Source: Geodermatophilaceae bacterium URHB0062 (GTDB lineage Bacteria; Actinomycetota; Actinomycetes; Mycobacteriales; Geodermatophilaceae). From it: a stretch of 64,000 nt of DNA. The DNA is taken from positions 326,498-390,497 of the forward strand of contig KK211088.1 in the NCBI GenBank assembly GCA_000620185.1, given 5' to 3'. Positions 16,792-24,387 of the stretch are shown piece after piece. Under the pieces are notes generated by a model, which worked only from the letters and a program-made list of their open reading frames with translations, was not told the origin of the DNA and ran no database searches. Both the position numbers and the translations under genes were made by a program. Numbering within the stretch: position 1 is the stretch's first letter; each line of letters opens with the position of its first letter.

Positions 16792-17251
16792 CTAGTGCTC
16801 GCTCGTCGCATCCTCGGCGAGCCGGCCGGCGGTGAGCCGGCCGTTGACCACGTCGGCGGCGAGGGCGTCGAGGGTGCGATCGGAGGCGTAGGCGTAGCTG
16901 CGCAGCACGGCCAGCGCATCGGCGGCCTCGAATCCCAATGCCAGGCTGACCATGCGGGTGGCCATCCAGACCCGCGCCCGCTTCCGGGCGGGTTAGGTGT
17001 TGGTCCAGGGCGGCCCGTCGACCTCGGTCCACTCCGTCCAGGCCGCGGCGTGGCTGAGTTGCCCGGAGATGAGCTCGGCGACGCACAGGGCCTCCGTCGC
17101 GTCGAAGGTCACCAGGCCGACGGGGTGGGTCAGGTACAGGTCCAGGGCGCCGTAGCCGCGCAGGGGGCCGGGCAGGGAGAGGGCCACGACGCTGCGGAAG
17201 GGCGTGTGGGTCACCAGCTCCGCTGACCGCCGACGGACGGTGGCCGACCTT
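16792..17251 (-). pseudogene. Broken GAF-ANTAR gene (in-frame stop, N-terminus missing)
   Basis: The minus strand encodes the end of a GAF domain (THTPFRSVVALSLPGPL ... GPPWTNT), then a TAA at 16995-16993. In the same frame it continues with PARKRARVWMATRMVSLALG and an ANTAR helix bundle (DALAVLRSYAYASDRTLDAL) to the stop at 16792. Without the TAA the two parts read as one normal GAF-ANTAR C-terminus. Upstream, an in-frame stop at about 17252 removes the first half of the GAF domain, exactly where the 18-bp end repeat starts. The remaining pieces are unlikely to be functional. Confidence 0.75.
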
Positions 17252-17256
17252 TAGCT

Positions 17257-17274
17257 CAGCCACGCCACAGCCAC
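17257..17274. repeat. 18-bp direct repeat near right end, possible arm-type site
   Basis: Exact copy of 11048-11065. It also coincides with the point where the frame of the GAF-ANTAR pseudogene stops being open. Confidence 0.5.
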
Positions 17275-17433
17275 CAAGCACCCCAAAATGGCGAGGAATG
17301 CTGCACCGAGCGTGACGAACAGTGGAGAATGGCCGAGCCGTGCTGGAAGCGGTAAAGATGCAGGCCATTGACCAGACAACGATACAAAGACACAGGTCAG
17401 GAGTGCGTGGCCCGGCGCCACGCGGCGTGAGCG

Positions 17434-17482
17434 CTAGCGGTTTTCAAGACCGCCGCCATCGGCCACTAGGCGAGCCCTCCTC
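17434..17482. repeat. attR-type 49-bp direct repeat (orphan tRNA-Ser 5' half)
   Basis: A perfect copy of 10935-10983 with no tRNA 3' half beside it, so it is not a functional tRNA gene. It marks the right end of the element, 93 bp before the end of the secreted peptidase gene. Confidence 0.9.
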
Positions 17483-17575
17483 GGCATCCGACCCGCCTCG
17501 AGCACGAGAGGTCGGACGCCCGAGGTCATGCTACGGGCGCCCTCCCCGCGCAGGCTCGACCGGAGAACCGTCGAC

Positions 17576-19252
17576 TCAGTCGGCGTGCAGCGCGCGGCGG
17601 ACGGCCGCCGGAACGGCCGCGGCGGTCAGCCCGGTCGCGGCCTGGTCCCTGGCCGACGCCGACTCCGGACCGAACGGCGAGCCCTCGGGCTGGCACACGG
17701 TGCCCTCCGGAGGAACGCGACTCGTCAGCAGGTACGTGGTGACGAGACTGTCCACGCAGAAGTTGCCGGCCTGCAGGTAAGCGGTGTGCCCCCACCCGGC
17801 GTACGACAGCAAGCGCGAGTTCGGCAGCAGCTTCGACGCCGTCTCGGCCCCCTGGTACGGCGTCGCCGGGTCGAAGTAATTGCCGACGATCAGCACGGGG
17901 GACGACGTGCGCGCCGTCCACGGCCCCGTGTACCGGTCCTGCCCGGCGGTGGTCGGCCACGACCGGCAGGGGCTCAGCGCCCAGTTCCACAGCCGGCCGA
18001 AGCGGCCGTAGACGGCTTCGGCCTTGTCCGCGTTGGCCTGCCACGCCTCGAAGGACGTCGGGTTGACGCTGTCGGAGCACCCGACGCCGGGTGCGGCCTC
18101 CACGAAGTTCGGGTACTCCTCCTGCGGCGCAGCGGCCAGTCCCAGGGCGGTTCGCAGATCGGCGACGCGCCGGCCGAGCGCGGTCGACGAGGCCTGCTGT
18201 TCGATGTCGGCCAGCAGGAAGGCGAGGTCGGGCCAGATGTCCGGCGAGTACAGCCCGCCCAACATCAGGCCGATCAGGTCGTTGTAGGTCACGGTGAAGG
18301 ACTCGCCCGTGTCCGGATCGACGATGACGAGCGGCTCGGCGCGCAGCCGCTCACCGAGTGCTGCGAACCTGGCGCTCGCGTTCCCCGAGAAGGCGCAGTC
18401 CGGACCGGCGGCATCGCAGAGCCGGAAGAACTCCTCGAGGGTCCGCTGAGCACCCTCAGCGCTGCCGAGGCGGGTGCCCCTGGGCACCGTCGTCCCCTCG
18501 TCGTCGTAGCCGGTAGACCAGGCGATCGGGTCCAGCACGCCGTCGATGACCAGGGCGCGGACCCGGGACGGGAACAGGTTGGCGTAGTTCTGCCCGAGGA
18601 TGGAGCCGTAGGAGAAGCCGAGGTAGGTCAGCCGCCGGTCACCGAGCATCGCGCGCAGCAGGTCCATGTCGCGGGCGGCGTCGGCGCTGGACATGTGGTC
18701 GCGGATCGCACCGCCGTGCGTGGCGCAGGCGGCCGCCAGCGCGTCGTCGGACGCCCGCTGGGACTCCTCCTCCGCGGGGGTCTCCGGGTACGGGAACGCC
18801 GGCAGGATCGAGATCGCCTCGTCGAACGTGGCGAAGCAGCGCAGCGGCGTGCTGCGCATGACGCCGCGGGGGTCGAACCCGACGATGTCGAAGCGCGCCC
18901 TCAGCTCGAGGGGGAGGAACTTGGCGGCGAACCGGACGACGTCGACGCCCGAGCCGCCAGGACCGCCCGGATTGATCATCAGCGAGCCGATGCGGTGGGC
19001 GGGATCGCCCGCGGGCAACCGGATCACCGAGACACCGATCTGCGTGCCCTGCGGGTCGTCGTAGTCCAGCGGGGCCGGGACGACGGCGCACTGGAAGCCG
19101 TCCCGGCAGTCCGACCAGGACACCTCGGGGGCGGCGGGATCCGCCGTCGCCGGAGCGGCGGAGGCGGGTGGCACGAGCAGGGCCACGCTCACCGCCGTGA
19201 CGGCGACCGTGGCGAGTGCTGCGCGCAGTCGAGGCAGCTGGGGAAGGCTCAT
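17576..19252 (-). CDS. Secreted alpha/beta hydrolase, tripeptidyl aminopeptidase (S33) type
   Basis: 558 residues. A signal peptide occupies about residues 1-33 (VAVTAVSVALLVPPASAAPA). The catalytic serine is in GFSYGS (near residue 211), the aspartate is probably in YFDPATPY (near 467) and the histidine in GWGHTAYL (near 489). The oxyanion region is MINPGGPGGSG near 97. Streptomyces tripeptidyl aminopeptidases with this layout release N-terminal tripeptides outside the cell. Its nearest downstream neighbour is the right end of the integrated element. The peptide importer at 20434-25916 would suit uptake of its products, but the link is only positional. Confidence 0.88.
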   Translation of the reverse strand: MSLPQLPRLRAALATVAVTAVSVALLVPPASAAPATADPAAPEVSWSDCRDGFQCAVVPAPLDYDDPQGTQIGVSVIRLPAGDPAHRIGSLMINPGGPGGSGVDVVRFAAKFLPLELRARFDIVGFDPRGVMRSTPLRCFATFDEAISILPAFPYPETPAEEESQRASDDALAAACATHGGAIRDHMSSADAARDMDLLRAMLGDRRLTYLGFSYGSILGQNYANLFPSRVRALVIDGVLDPIAWSTGYDDEGTTVPRGTRLGSAEGAQRTLEEFFRLCDAAGPDCAFSGNASARFAALGERLRAEPLVIVDPDTGESFTVTYNDLIGLMLGGLYSPDIWPDLAFLLADIEQQASSTALGRRVADLRTALGLAAAPQEEYPNFVEAAPGVGCSDSVNPTSFEAWQANADKAEAVYGRFGRLWNWALSPCRSWPTTAGQDRYTGPWTARTSSPVLIVGNYFDPATPYQGAETASKLLPNSRLLSYAGWGHTAYLQAGNFCVDSLVTTYLLTSRVPPEGTVCQPEGSPFGPESASARDQAATGLTAAAVPAAVRRALHAD

Positions 19253-19374
19253 GCCGGACTCCCGGGATGCGGGTCGGAGTCGCTCGGTCGCCTGATCTCG
19301 GCGCCGGGAAGCTACTCCCGGCGGTTCACGAACACCATGCGCCCGAGCGCCACATCAACCGGGCTCCCCGGAGT

Positions 19375-19442
19375 TGATCATCGGCTCCGAGCCCGCGCCG
19401 CCGGCGTGTCCCGCCGTGTCGCGAACCGGCAGCCGATGATCA
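19375..19442. repeat. TGATCATCGG palindrome, copy A (diverged, 68 bp)
   Basis: Ends TGATCATCGG and CCGATGATCA. The inverted repeat extends to 18 bp perfect (19369-19386 with 19431-19448). It lies 36 bp downstream of the secreted protein gene at 19478. The interior differs from copies B-D. Confidence 0.7.
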
Positions 19443-19477
19443 ACTCCGAAGAGCCCGTCCGGGTGGTCAGCAGGCCG

Positions 19478-20062
19478 TCACGGAGGCGGCAGCGGGGTGG
19501 TGTTGAGCGAGTTGAACGCCTGGACGCCGGCCTCGTCGTCGCCGTCGAACGGCGTGACCGGGCTGTCGGGCCCGAGGCAGAAGTCGTCGTCCGCCGGATC
19601 GGCGAACCACATGCCCACCTGGTTCAGATCGACCCGCACCCGCTGGCCGTCGACAAGCGTGGAGGAGAACGCCTCGGCGACGATCAGCCGGAAGGTGTTC
19701 TCTGCCCGGCCCTTCTTGTCGCTGAAGATGTCACCGATGTACTCGGCCGCGCCGAACGGCGAGTCGGCCTGCTCCAGCAGGAAGACCGTGAACGCGGTGT
19801 TCGGCGGGAGACCGGAGGCCTCCACGTTGAAGAAGTCGAAGCCGATCTGGTCGGTGGTCAGCCGCACCTCGATGCGCACCTTGGCATGCGGCATGCAGCC
19901 GGCCAGTTCCGGCGAGGACGGCGTGAGCTTCAGGTGGACCTCCTCGGCACTGCCGCTAGAGGTGGAGGCCCCGCTGTCCGCTACGGCACCGCTGGCCGCG
20001 ACGGAGCCGGCGACGAGCGCCCCGCCGAGGACCATCGCGGTCCGACGCAGTGTGGTGGTCAT
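19478..20062 (-). CDS. Secreted protein of unknown function
   Basis: 194 residues. A signal peptide occupies about residues 1-29 (TAMVLGGALVAGSVAASGAVA, with cleavage after ADS/GA). The mature part is beta-rich, with KVRIEVRLTTDQIGFDFFNV and LPPNTAFTVFLLEQADSPFG, the type of wording seen in small secreted immunoglobulin-like or CHRD-like domains. No catalytic motif was recognised. The start is supported by GAGGAA about 7 nt upstream. It is monocistronic, with a palindromic repeat after the stop. Confidence 0.72.
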   Translation of the reverse strand: MTTTLRRTAMVLGGALVAGSVAASGAVADSGASTSSGSAEEVHLKLTPSSPELAGCMPHAKVRIEVRLTTDQIGFDFFNVEASGLPPNTAFTVFLLEQADSPFGAAEYIGDIFSDKKGRAENTFRLIVAEAFSSTLVDGQRVRVDLNQVGMWFADPADDDFCLGPDSPVTPFDGDDEAGVQAFNSLNTTPLPPP

Positions 20063-20433
20063 GGCAGAGGTTCCTCTCGCTCGGGAGTGATCGGTGCCGT
20101 GCCCGTGCACGTGCGCCGCACGGGCAGGTCGTCGTGGACGGCGCAGGGCCGGGCCATCGGCCGCGCGCCTGGTCCGGGAGCAGCGGGGGCGGGCGACGGG
20201 CCGTCTTGCGCAGAGAGGGCCCTCGCCGCGGGTCGATCTGCCCAGCTGGCTCGACTGGGCCGGCTGTCGCGAAGAACCAGCGCTGCCCGCTCACGCGTCA
20301 AGCGGACGCGTCACCGTCGACCTGCGAGAACGGGCGGTCAACACGCGCAACCGTTCGCACACCTCGATTTCGGGACGCTCCCGGCGCGTTTCCTCGTTCC
20401 GGTGAGGGCCGTCTCACCGTGCGCTCCGGGGTG
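20063..20433. other. Intergenic region between the ABC operon end and the secreted protein gene
   Basis: 370 bp with two small hairpins. CGGTGAG/CTCACCG (20400-20419, 6-nt loop) lies just after the ABC operon and may end its transcript. GCCCGTGC/GCACGGGC (20101-20125) lies upstream of the secreted protein gene. No gene was found. Confidence 0.4.
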
Positions 20434-21462
20434 TCAGTCCACTGGGGCTGCGGAAACGTCCTCTGCTGTCCGGCCGTCCACGGGCGTGCCGATGACGCCG
20501 TGCAGGTGGCAGGCCGCGACGTGGTCCGGCGCCGTCCCGACCGGCTGCAGCGCGGGGTCGACGTCCGGGCACGGCTCGAACGCCGCGGGACAGCGCGTGC
20601 GGAACCGGCAGCCCGACGGGACGGCGGCCGGCGACGGCACGTCGCCGCGCAGGACGATCCGCTGCCGCGTCCGCTCGAGCTCGGGATGCGGCACCGGGAC
20701 CGCGGACAGCAGCGCCTGCGTGTAGGGCATCTGCGGCGTGCTGCCGACCGCGGACGCCGGGCCGATCTCGACGATGCGGCCCAGGTACATGACGGCGATC
20801 CGGTCGGAGATGTGCCGGATCGCCGAGAGGTCGTGGGAGATGAACAGCAGCGTCAGCCCGAGCTGGCGCTGCAGGCGGCGGAGCAGGTTGAGCACCTGCG
20901 CCTGCACGCTGACGTCGAGCGACGCGATGGCCTCGTCGCAGACCAGGAAGTCCGGCTCACCGGCCAGCGCGCGGGCGATGCCGACCCGCTGCCGCTGCCC
21001 GCCGGAGAACTCGTGCGGATACCGGCCGGCCACCGCGGGGTCGAGCCCGACCAGCTCCAGCAGCTCGCCCACGCGAGCCGCCCGCTCCCGCCGTCCCGAC
21101 CGGAGGCCGTGCACCTCCAGCGGCTCCGACACCGTCTGCGCGACGGTCCGGCGGGGGTCCAGCGACGCGAACGGGTCCTGGAAGACCATGCCCGCGCGGC
21201 GCCGCATCTCGCGCATGGCGCGACGGCCCAGCGCGGTGAGGTCGGTGCCGTCGAAGGTGACGGTGCCCGCAGTGGGCGGGACGAGGCGCAGCAACGCGTT
21301 GCCCAGCGTCGACTTCCCGCAGCCGGACTCGCCGACCAGGCCGAGCGTCTCGCCGCGGTAGATGTCGAGGTCGACGCCGTCCACCGCCCGAAGCACGCCC
21401 TTCCCGCCCCGGAGCGGGAAGTGCACCTCGAGGCCGCGCGCGGAGACCAGGATGTCGCTCAT
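20434..21462 (-). CDS. Peptide ABC transporter ATP-binding protein (OppF-like)
   Basis: 342 residues, starting at an ATGA overlap with the preceding OppD-like gene. Walker A GESGCGKST lies near residue 44, the Q-loop in MVFQDPFASLDP, the signature SGGQRQRVGIARAL near residue 160, and Walker B FLVCDEAIASLD. The C-terminal oligopeptide-transporter extension has CRFRTRCPAAFEPC, the cysteine motif seen in many OppD/F and Dpp subunits and proposed to bind an iron-sulphur cluster. It is the last gene of the operon 25916-20434. Confidence 0.93.
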   Translation of the reverse strand: MSDILVSARGLEVHFPLRGGKGVLRAVDGVDLDIYRGETLGLVGESGCGKSTLGNALLRLVPPTAGTVTFDGTDLTALGRRAMREMRRRAGMVFQDPFASLDPRRTVAQTVSEPLEVHGLRSGRRERAARVGELLELVGLDPAVAGRYPHEFSGGQRQRVGIARALAGEPDFLVCDEAIASLDVSVQAQVLNLLRRLQRQLGLTLLFISHDLSAIRHISDRIAVMYLGRIVEIGPASAVGSTPQMPYTQALLSAVPVPHPELERTRQRIVLRGDVPSPAAVPSGCRFRTRCPAAFEPCPDVDPALQPVGTAPDHVAACHLHGVIGTPVDGRTAEDVSAAPVD

Positions 21463-22517
21463 CGCGCCGTCCCCTCCTGGTACCACGTCGCGGCCCGGTG
21501 CTCCAGAACCCGGCCGACATGGCCATGCCGGCCGGGGGTACCGGGGCCGACCGTCACGAGTGGTGGCTGCTCGGTCTCGCACCGCGGGTCGGAGCGCACC
21601 GGACAGCGCGGCCAGAACACGCAGCCGGGCGGCAGGTCGGTGGGCGGCGGCGGAAGGCCGGGCACGGTGGCCAGGTCGGGCACCCGGCCGTCGGGGTCCA
21701 GCGGCGCCGCCAGGTCGGGCAGCGAGCCCAGCAGCCCCCGCGTGTACGGGTGGGCGGGGCGCTCGAGGACGTCGTCCGCCGTGCCGTCCTCCACGCAGCG
21801 CCCGCCGTACATGACCAGCACCCGGTCGGCGATGCCCGCCACGACCCCGAGGTCGTGGGTGATCCAGATGACGCCGGTGCCGTGGTCGGCCTGCAGCCGC
21901 TCGACCAGGTCGATGATCTGCGCCTGCACCGTCACGTCGAGGGCCGTGGTGGCCTCGTCGGCGATCAGCAGGGCCGGCGAGTTCGCGAGTGCGATCGCGA
22001 TGACCACCCGCTGCCGCATGCCGCCCGACAGCTCGTGCGGGAACCGGTCCAGCGCACGGTCGGGCTCGGGCAGGCCCACCTCGCCGAGCAGCTCGGCCGC
22101 CCGTCGGCGGGCCACGGCCTTGGGGACGTCGTCGTGCGCCCGGATGCCCTCGACCAGCTGCTTGCCGATGCTCAGCACCGGGTTCAGCGAGGTCATCGGG
22201 TCCTGGAACACCAGCCCGGCGCCCGGACCACGCACCTGCCGCAGCCGCTCGGGGGACATGGTGAGCAGGTCCTCCCCCTGCAGCACCGCCCGCCCGGTCA
22301 CGGTGGCCACGCGTGGCGGGAGCAGCCCGAGCATCGCGAGCACCGAGACGCTCTTGCCGCTGCCCGACTCCCCCACGACCGCGACCGTCTCACCCTGCCC
22401 GACCGCGTAGCTCAGCCCGTTGACCACGTGCGCCGTCCCCCGGGGCGTACGCAACTCGACCCGCAGGTCCTCGACCTCGAGCACGGGGTCGGCCGCCGGC
22501 AGCGGTACGGCGCTCAT
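21459..22517 (-). CDS. Peptide ABC transporter ATP-binding protein (OppD-like)
   Basis: 352 residues. Walker A GESGSGKSVS, the Q-loop LVFQDPMTSLNPV, signature SGGMRQRVVIAIAL and Walker B LLIADEATTALD are present. The C-terminal extension has CVFWPRCPVRSDPRC, matching the cysteine motif of the partner OppF-like subunit. It overlaps both neighbours by ATGA junctions, so it is tightly coupled within the importer operon. With OppF it should form the heterodimeric ATPase that drives substrate release through the two permeases. Confidence 0.93.
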   Translation of the reverse strand: MSAVPLPAADPVLEVEDLRVELRTPRGTAHVVNGLSYAVGQGETVAVVGESGSGKSVSVLAMLGLLPPRVATVTGRAVLQGEDLLTMSPERLRQVRGPGAGLVFQDPMTSLNPVLSIGKQLVEGIRAHDDVPKAVARRRAAELLGEVGLPEPDRALDRFPHELSGGMRQRVVIAIALANSPALLIADEATTALDVTVQAQIIDLVERLQADHGTGVIWITHDLGVVAGIADRVLVMYGGRCVEDGTADDVLERPAHPYTRGLLGSLPDLAAPLDPDGRVPDLATVPGLPPPPTDLPPGCVFWPRCPVRSDPRCETEQPPLVTVGPGTPGRHGHVGRVLEHRAATWYQEGTAR

Positions 22518-23449
22518 CGCCCACCACCGGCCATCAGCGTCCGCTGGCGCGGATCGAGTACGTCGCGCAGCCCGTCACCGAGCAGGTTGAAGCAGAGGAC
22601 CGTGACCACGATCGCCATGCCGGGGAAGAAGGCCAGCCACCAGGCGCGGTTGATGAACTCGTTGCCCTCGGCGAGCATCAGCCCCCACGACGGGTTCGGC
22701 GGTTGGGTGCCGAGGCCCAGGAACGACAGGGCGGCCTCCGCGAGGACGGCGAACGCGAGGCTGATCGAGGTCTGCACGATGATCGGGGGCGCGGCGTTCG
22801 GCAGCACGTGCCGGGTCAGCAGCCGGAAGTCCGAGGCACCGATCGACCGCGAGGCACGCACGTACACCTCCTCGCGGACGCCGAGCACGCTGGCCCGCGT
22901 CACCCGCGCGAAGATCGGCACGTAGACGACCGCGATCGCGATGATCGTGTTCGACGTCCCCGGCCCGCGGATGGCGAGGATGGCGATCGCCAGCAGTACC
23001 GCCGGGAAGGCGAAGAGCACGTCCATGATGCGCATCAGGGCGTCGTCCACCCACCGCCCGTAGAACCCGGCGAACAGGCCGATCAGGGTGCCGACGACGA
23101 GCGCCAGCCCGACCGACAGGAAGCCGACCTTCAGCGACACCGAGGCGCCGAGGATCACCCGGGACAGGATGTCGCGCCCGAGGTCGTCGGTGCCGAAGGG
23201 ATGGCTCCAGCTCGGCGGCTGCAGGCGGCCCGGGATGTCCTGCTCGTTGGGGCCCTGCGACGCGAACGTCTCGTCGAAGATCGCCACGACGATGATGATG
23301 AGCAGCACCAGACCGGCGGTCGCCGCCGTCCGGTCGCGGACGAGCAGGCCCAGGGTCTCCCGCCAGCGGGGCCGCGCCGGCCGGGCAACCATCGGCTCCC
23401 CCGGGGCCGGTGCGGCCGGAATGCCACCGGGCGTCGGGACGGCGGTCAT
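22514..23449 (-). CDS. Peptide ABC transporter permease (OppC-like)
   Basis: 311 residues. The long cytoplasmic N-terminus with the first helix (TAATAGLVLLIIIVVAIF), the periplasmic loop with HPFGTDDLGRDILSRVI and the EAA-type coupling loop are all typical of DppC/OppC. The last is near EVYVRASRSIGASDFRLLTR. Six membrane segments can be placed. It overlaps OppB-like and OppD-like genes by 4 bp each. Confidence 0.92.
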   Translation of the reverse strand: MTAVPTPGGIPAAPAPGEPMVARPARPRWRETLGLLVRDRTAATAGLVLLIIIVVAIFDETFASQGPNEQDIPGRLQPPSWSHPFGTDDLGRDILSRVILGASVSLKVGFLSVGLALVVGTLIGLFAGFYGRWVDDALMRIMDVLFAFPAVLLAIAILAIRGPGTSNTIIAIAVVYVPIFARVTRASVLGVREEVYVRASRSIGASDFRLLTRHVLPNAAPPIIVQTSISLAFAVLAEAALSFLGLGTQPPNPSWGLMLAEGNEFINRAWWLAFFPGMAIVVTVLCFNLLGDGLRDVLDPRQRTLMAGGGR

Positions 23450-24387
23450 CGGCGGATCCTCGGATCGATCCGGCTGTAGAGCAGGTCGACCACCAGGTTG
23501 ATCACGAGGAAGACCAGGGCGAACAGCAGGATCGCGCCCTGGAGCACCGGATAGTCGCGGGACCGCACGGCCTGCAGCGCCAGCTGCCCGAGCCCGGGCC
23601 AGGAGAAGACGATCTCCACGACCACGACACCCGACAGCAGGTACGCCAGCTGCACCCCCGTCACGGTCACGAGAGGCAGGAGCGCGTTGCGGAACACGTG
23701 CCAGCCGAAGACCTGGTGCCCGTGCAGCCCTTTCGCCTGCGCCGTCCGCACGTGGTCCGAGCCCATCGCCTCGAGCACGCTGGAGCGCACGAAACGCGTG
23801 AGCACCGACCCGGAGACGACGCCCGCGGCGATCGCCGGCAGGACCAGCCGCTCGATCCAGCCGAGAGGGTCCTCGGTCAGCGGCACGTAGCCGCCGGTGG
23901 GCAGCCAGCCCAGGGTGCCGGCGAACACGAGGATCAGCACGATTGCCAGCCAGAAGTCGGGCACCGAGATGCCGATCTGGCTGATCACCGAGGCGAATCG
24001 GTCGACGAACGACCGCGGCCGCAGCGCCGAGATCGTGCCGAGCGGCACCGCGATGAGCAGCGCCAGCAGCACCGCGGCGAACGCCAGGGTCAGCGTGGCC
24101 GGCAGCCGCTCACCGATCAGCGACGTCACCGTGTCGCCGCTGCGGAAGCTGACCCCGAGGTCGCCGGTCAGCGCCCGCCCGGCCCAGGTGAAGTACTGCC
24201 GCACCAGCGGCTGGTCCAGCCCGTTGCGGTGCTGCAGCGCCTCGTAGGTCTCCTGCGAGAAGCGCGTGCCCAGCGCCAACCGCACCGGATCGCCCTTGAC
24301 GAGGTGGATCAGGGAGAAGACGAGCAGGCTGACCCCGATCAGCACCACGACGGACTGGCCGGCGCGGCGGAGCAGGTACCGGCTCAG
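23446..24387 (-). CDS. Peptide ABC transporter permease (OppB-like), probable CTG start
   Basis: 313 residues. The N-terminal helix RYLLRRAGQSVVVLIGVSLL and the GDPVRLALG segment after it are typical of DppB/OppB, as is the EAA loop (VRTAQAKGLHGHQVF). No ATG, GTG or TTG precedes the conserved RYLLRR in a position that would fit. The CTG at 24387-24385 overlaps the substrate-binding protein stop as CTGA, mirroring the 4-bp overlaps elsewhere in this operon. I take it as the start. The next GTG would remove part of the first membrane helix. Confidence 0.85.
   Translation of the reverse strand: MSRYLLRRAGQSVVVLIGVSLLVFSLIHLVKGDPVRLALGTRFSQETYEALQHRNGLDQPLVRQYFTWAGRALTGDLGVSFRSGDTVTSLIGERLPATLTLAFAAVLLALLIAVPLGTISALRPRSFVDRFASVISQIGISVPDFWLAIVLILVFAGTLGWLPTGGYVPLTEDPLGWIERLVLPAIAAGVVSGSVLTRFVRSSVLEAMGSDHVRTAQAKGLHGHQVFGWHVFRNALLPLVTVTGVQLAYLLSGVVVVEIVFSWPGLGQLALQAVRSRDYPVLQGAILLFALVFLVINLVVDLLYSRIDPRIRR

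Larger units (their letters stand above)
10935..17482. mobile_element. Degenerate integrative element in tRNA-Ser(UGA), about 6.5 kb
   Basis: The element is bounded by two perfect 49-bp direct repeats (10935-10983 and 17434-17482) of the 5' half of the tRNA-Ser gene. Next to the left end are an excisionase-like gene and the N-terminal piece of an integrase-like gene, the usual order for site-specific elements. No catalytic integrase domain, replication or transfer genes were recognised, and the cargo is mainly signalling and redox genes. The element looks immobilised by deletion. Element origin is supported by the att repeats and xis/int remnants; its age and source are not known. Confidence 0.8.

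Noticed and set aside
17434-17482. Second tRNA-Ser gene
   Set aside because: Only the 5' half is present; there is no 3' acceptor strand or T arm, so it is an att remnant.
17528-20725. 1065-codon plus-strand frame opposite the peptidase and secreted protein genes
   Set aside because: No domain, and the minus-strand genes have signal peptides and catalytic motifs.
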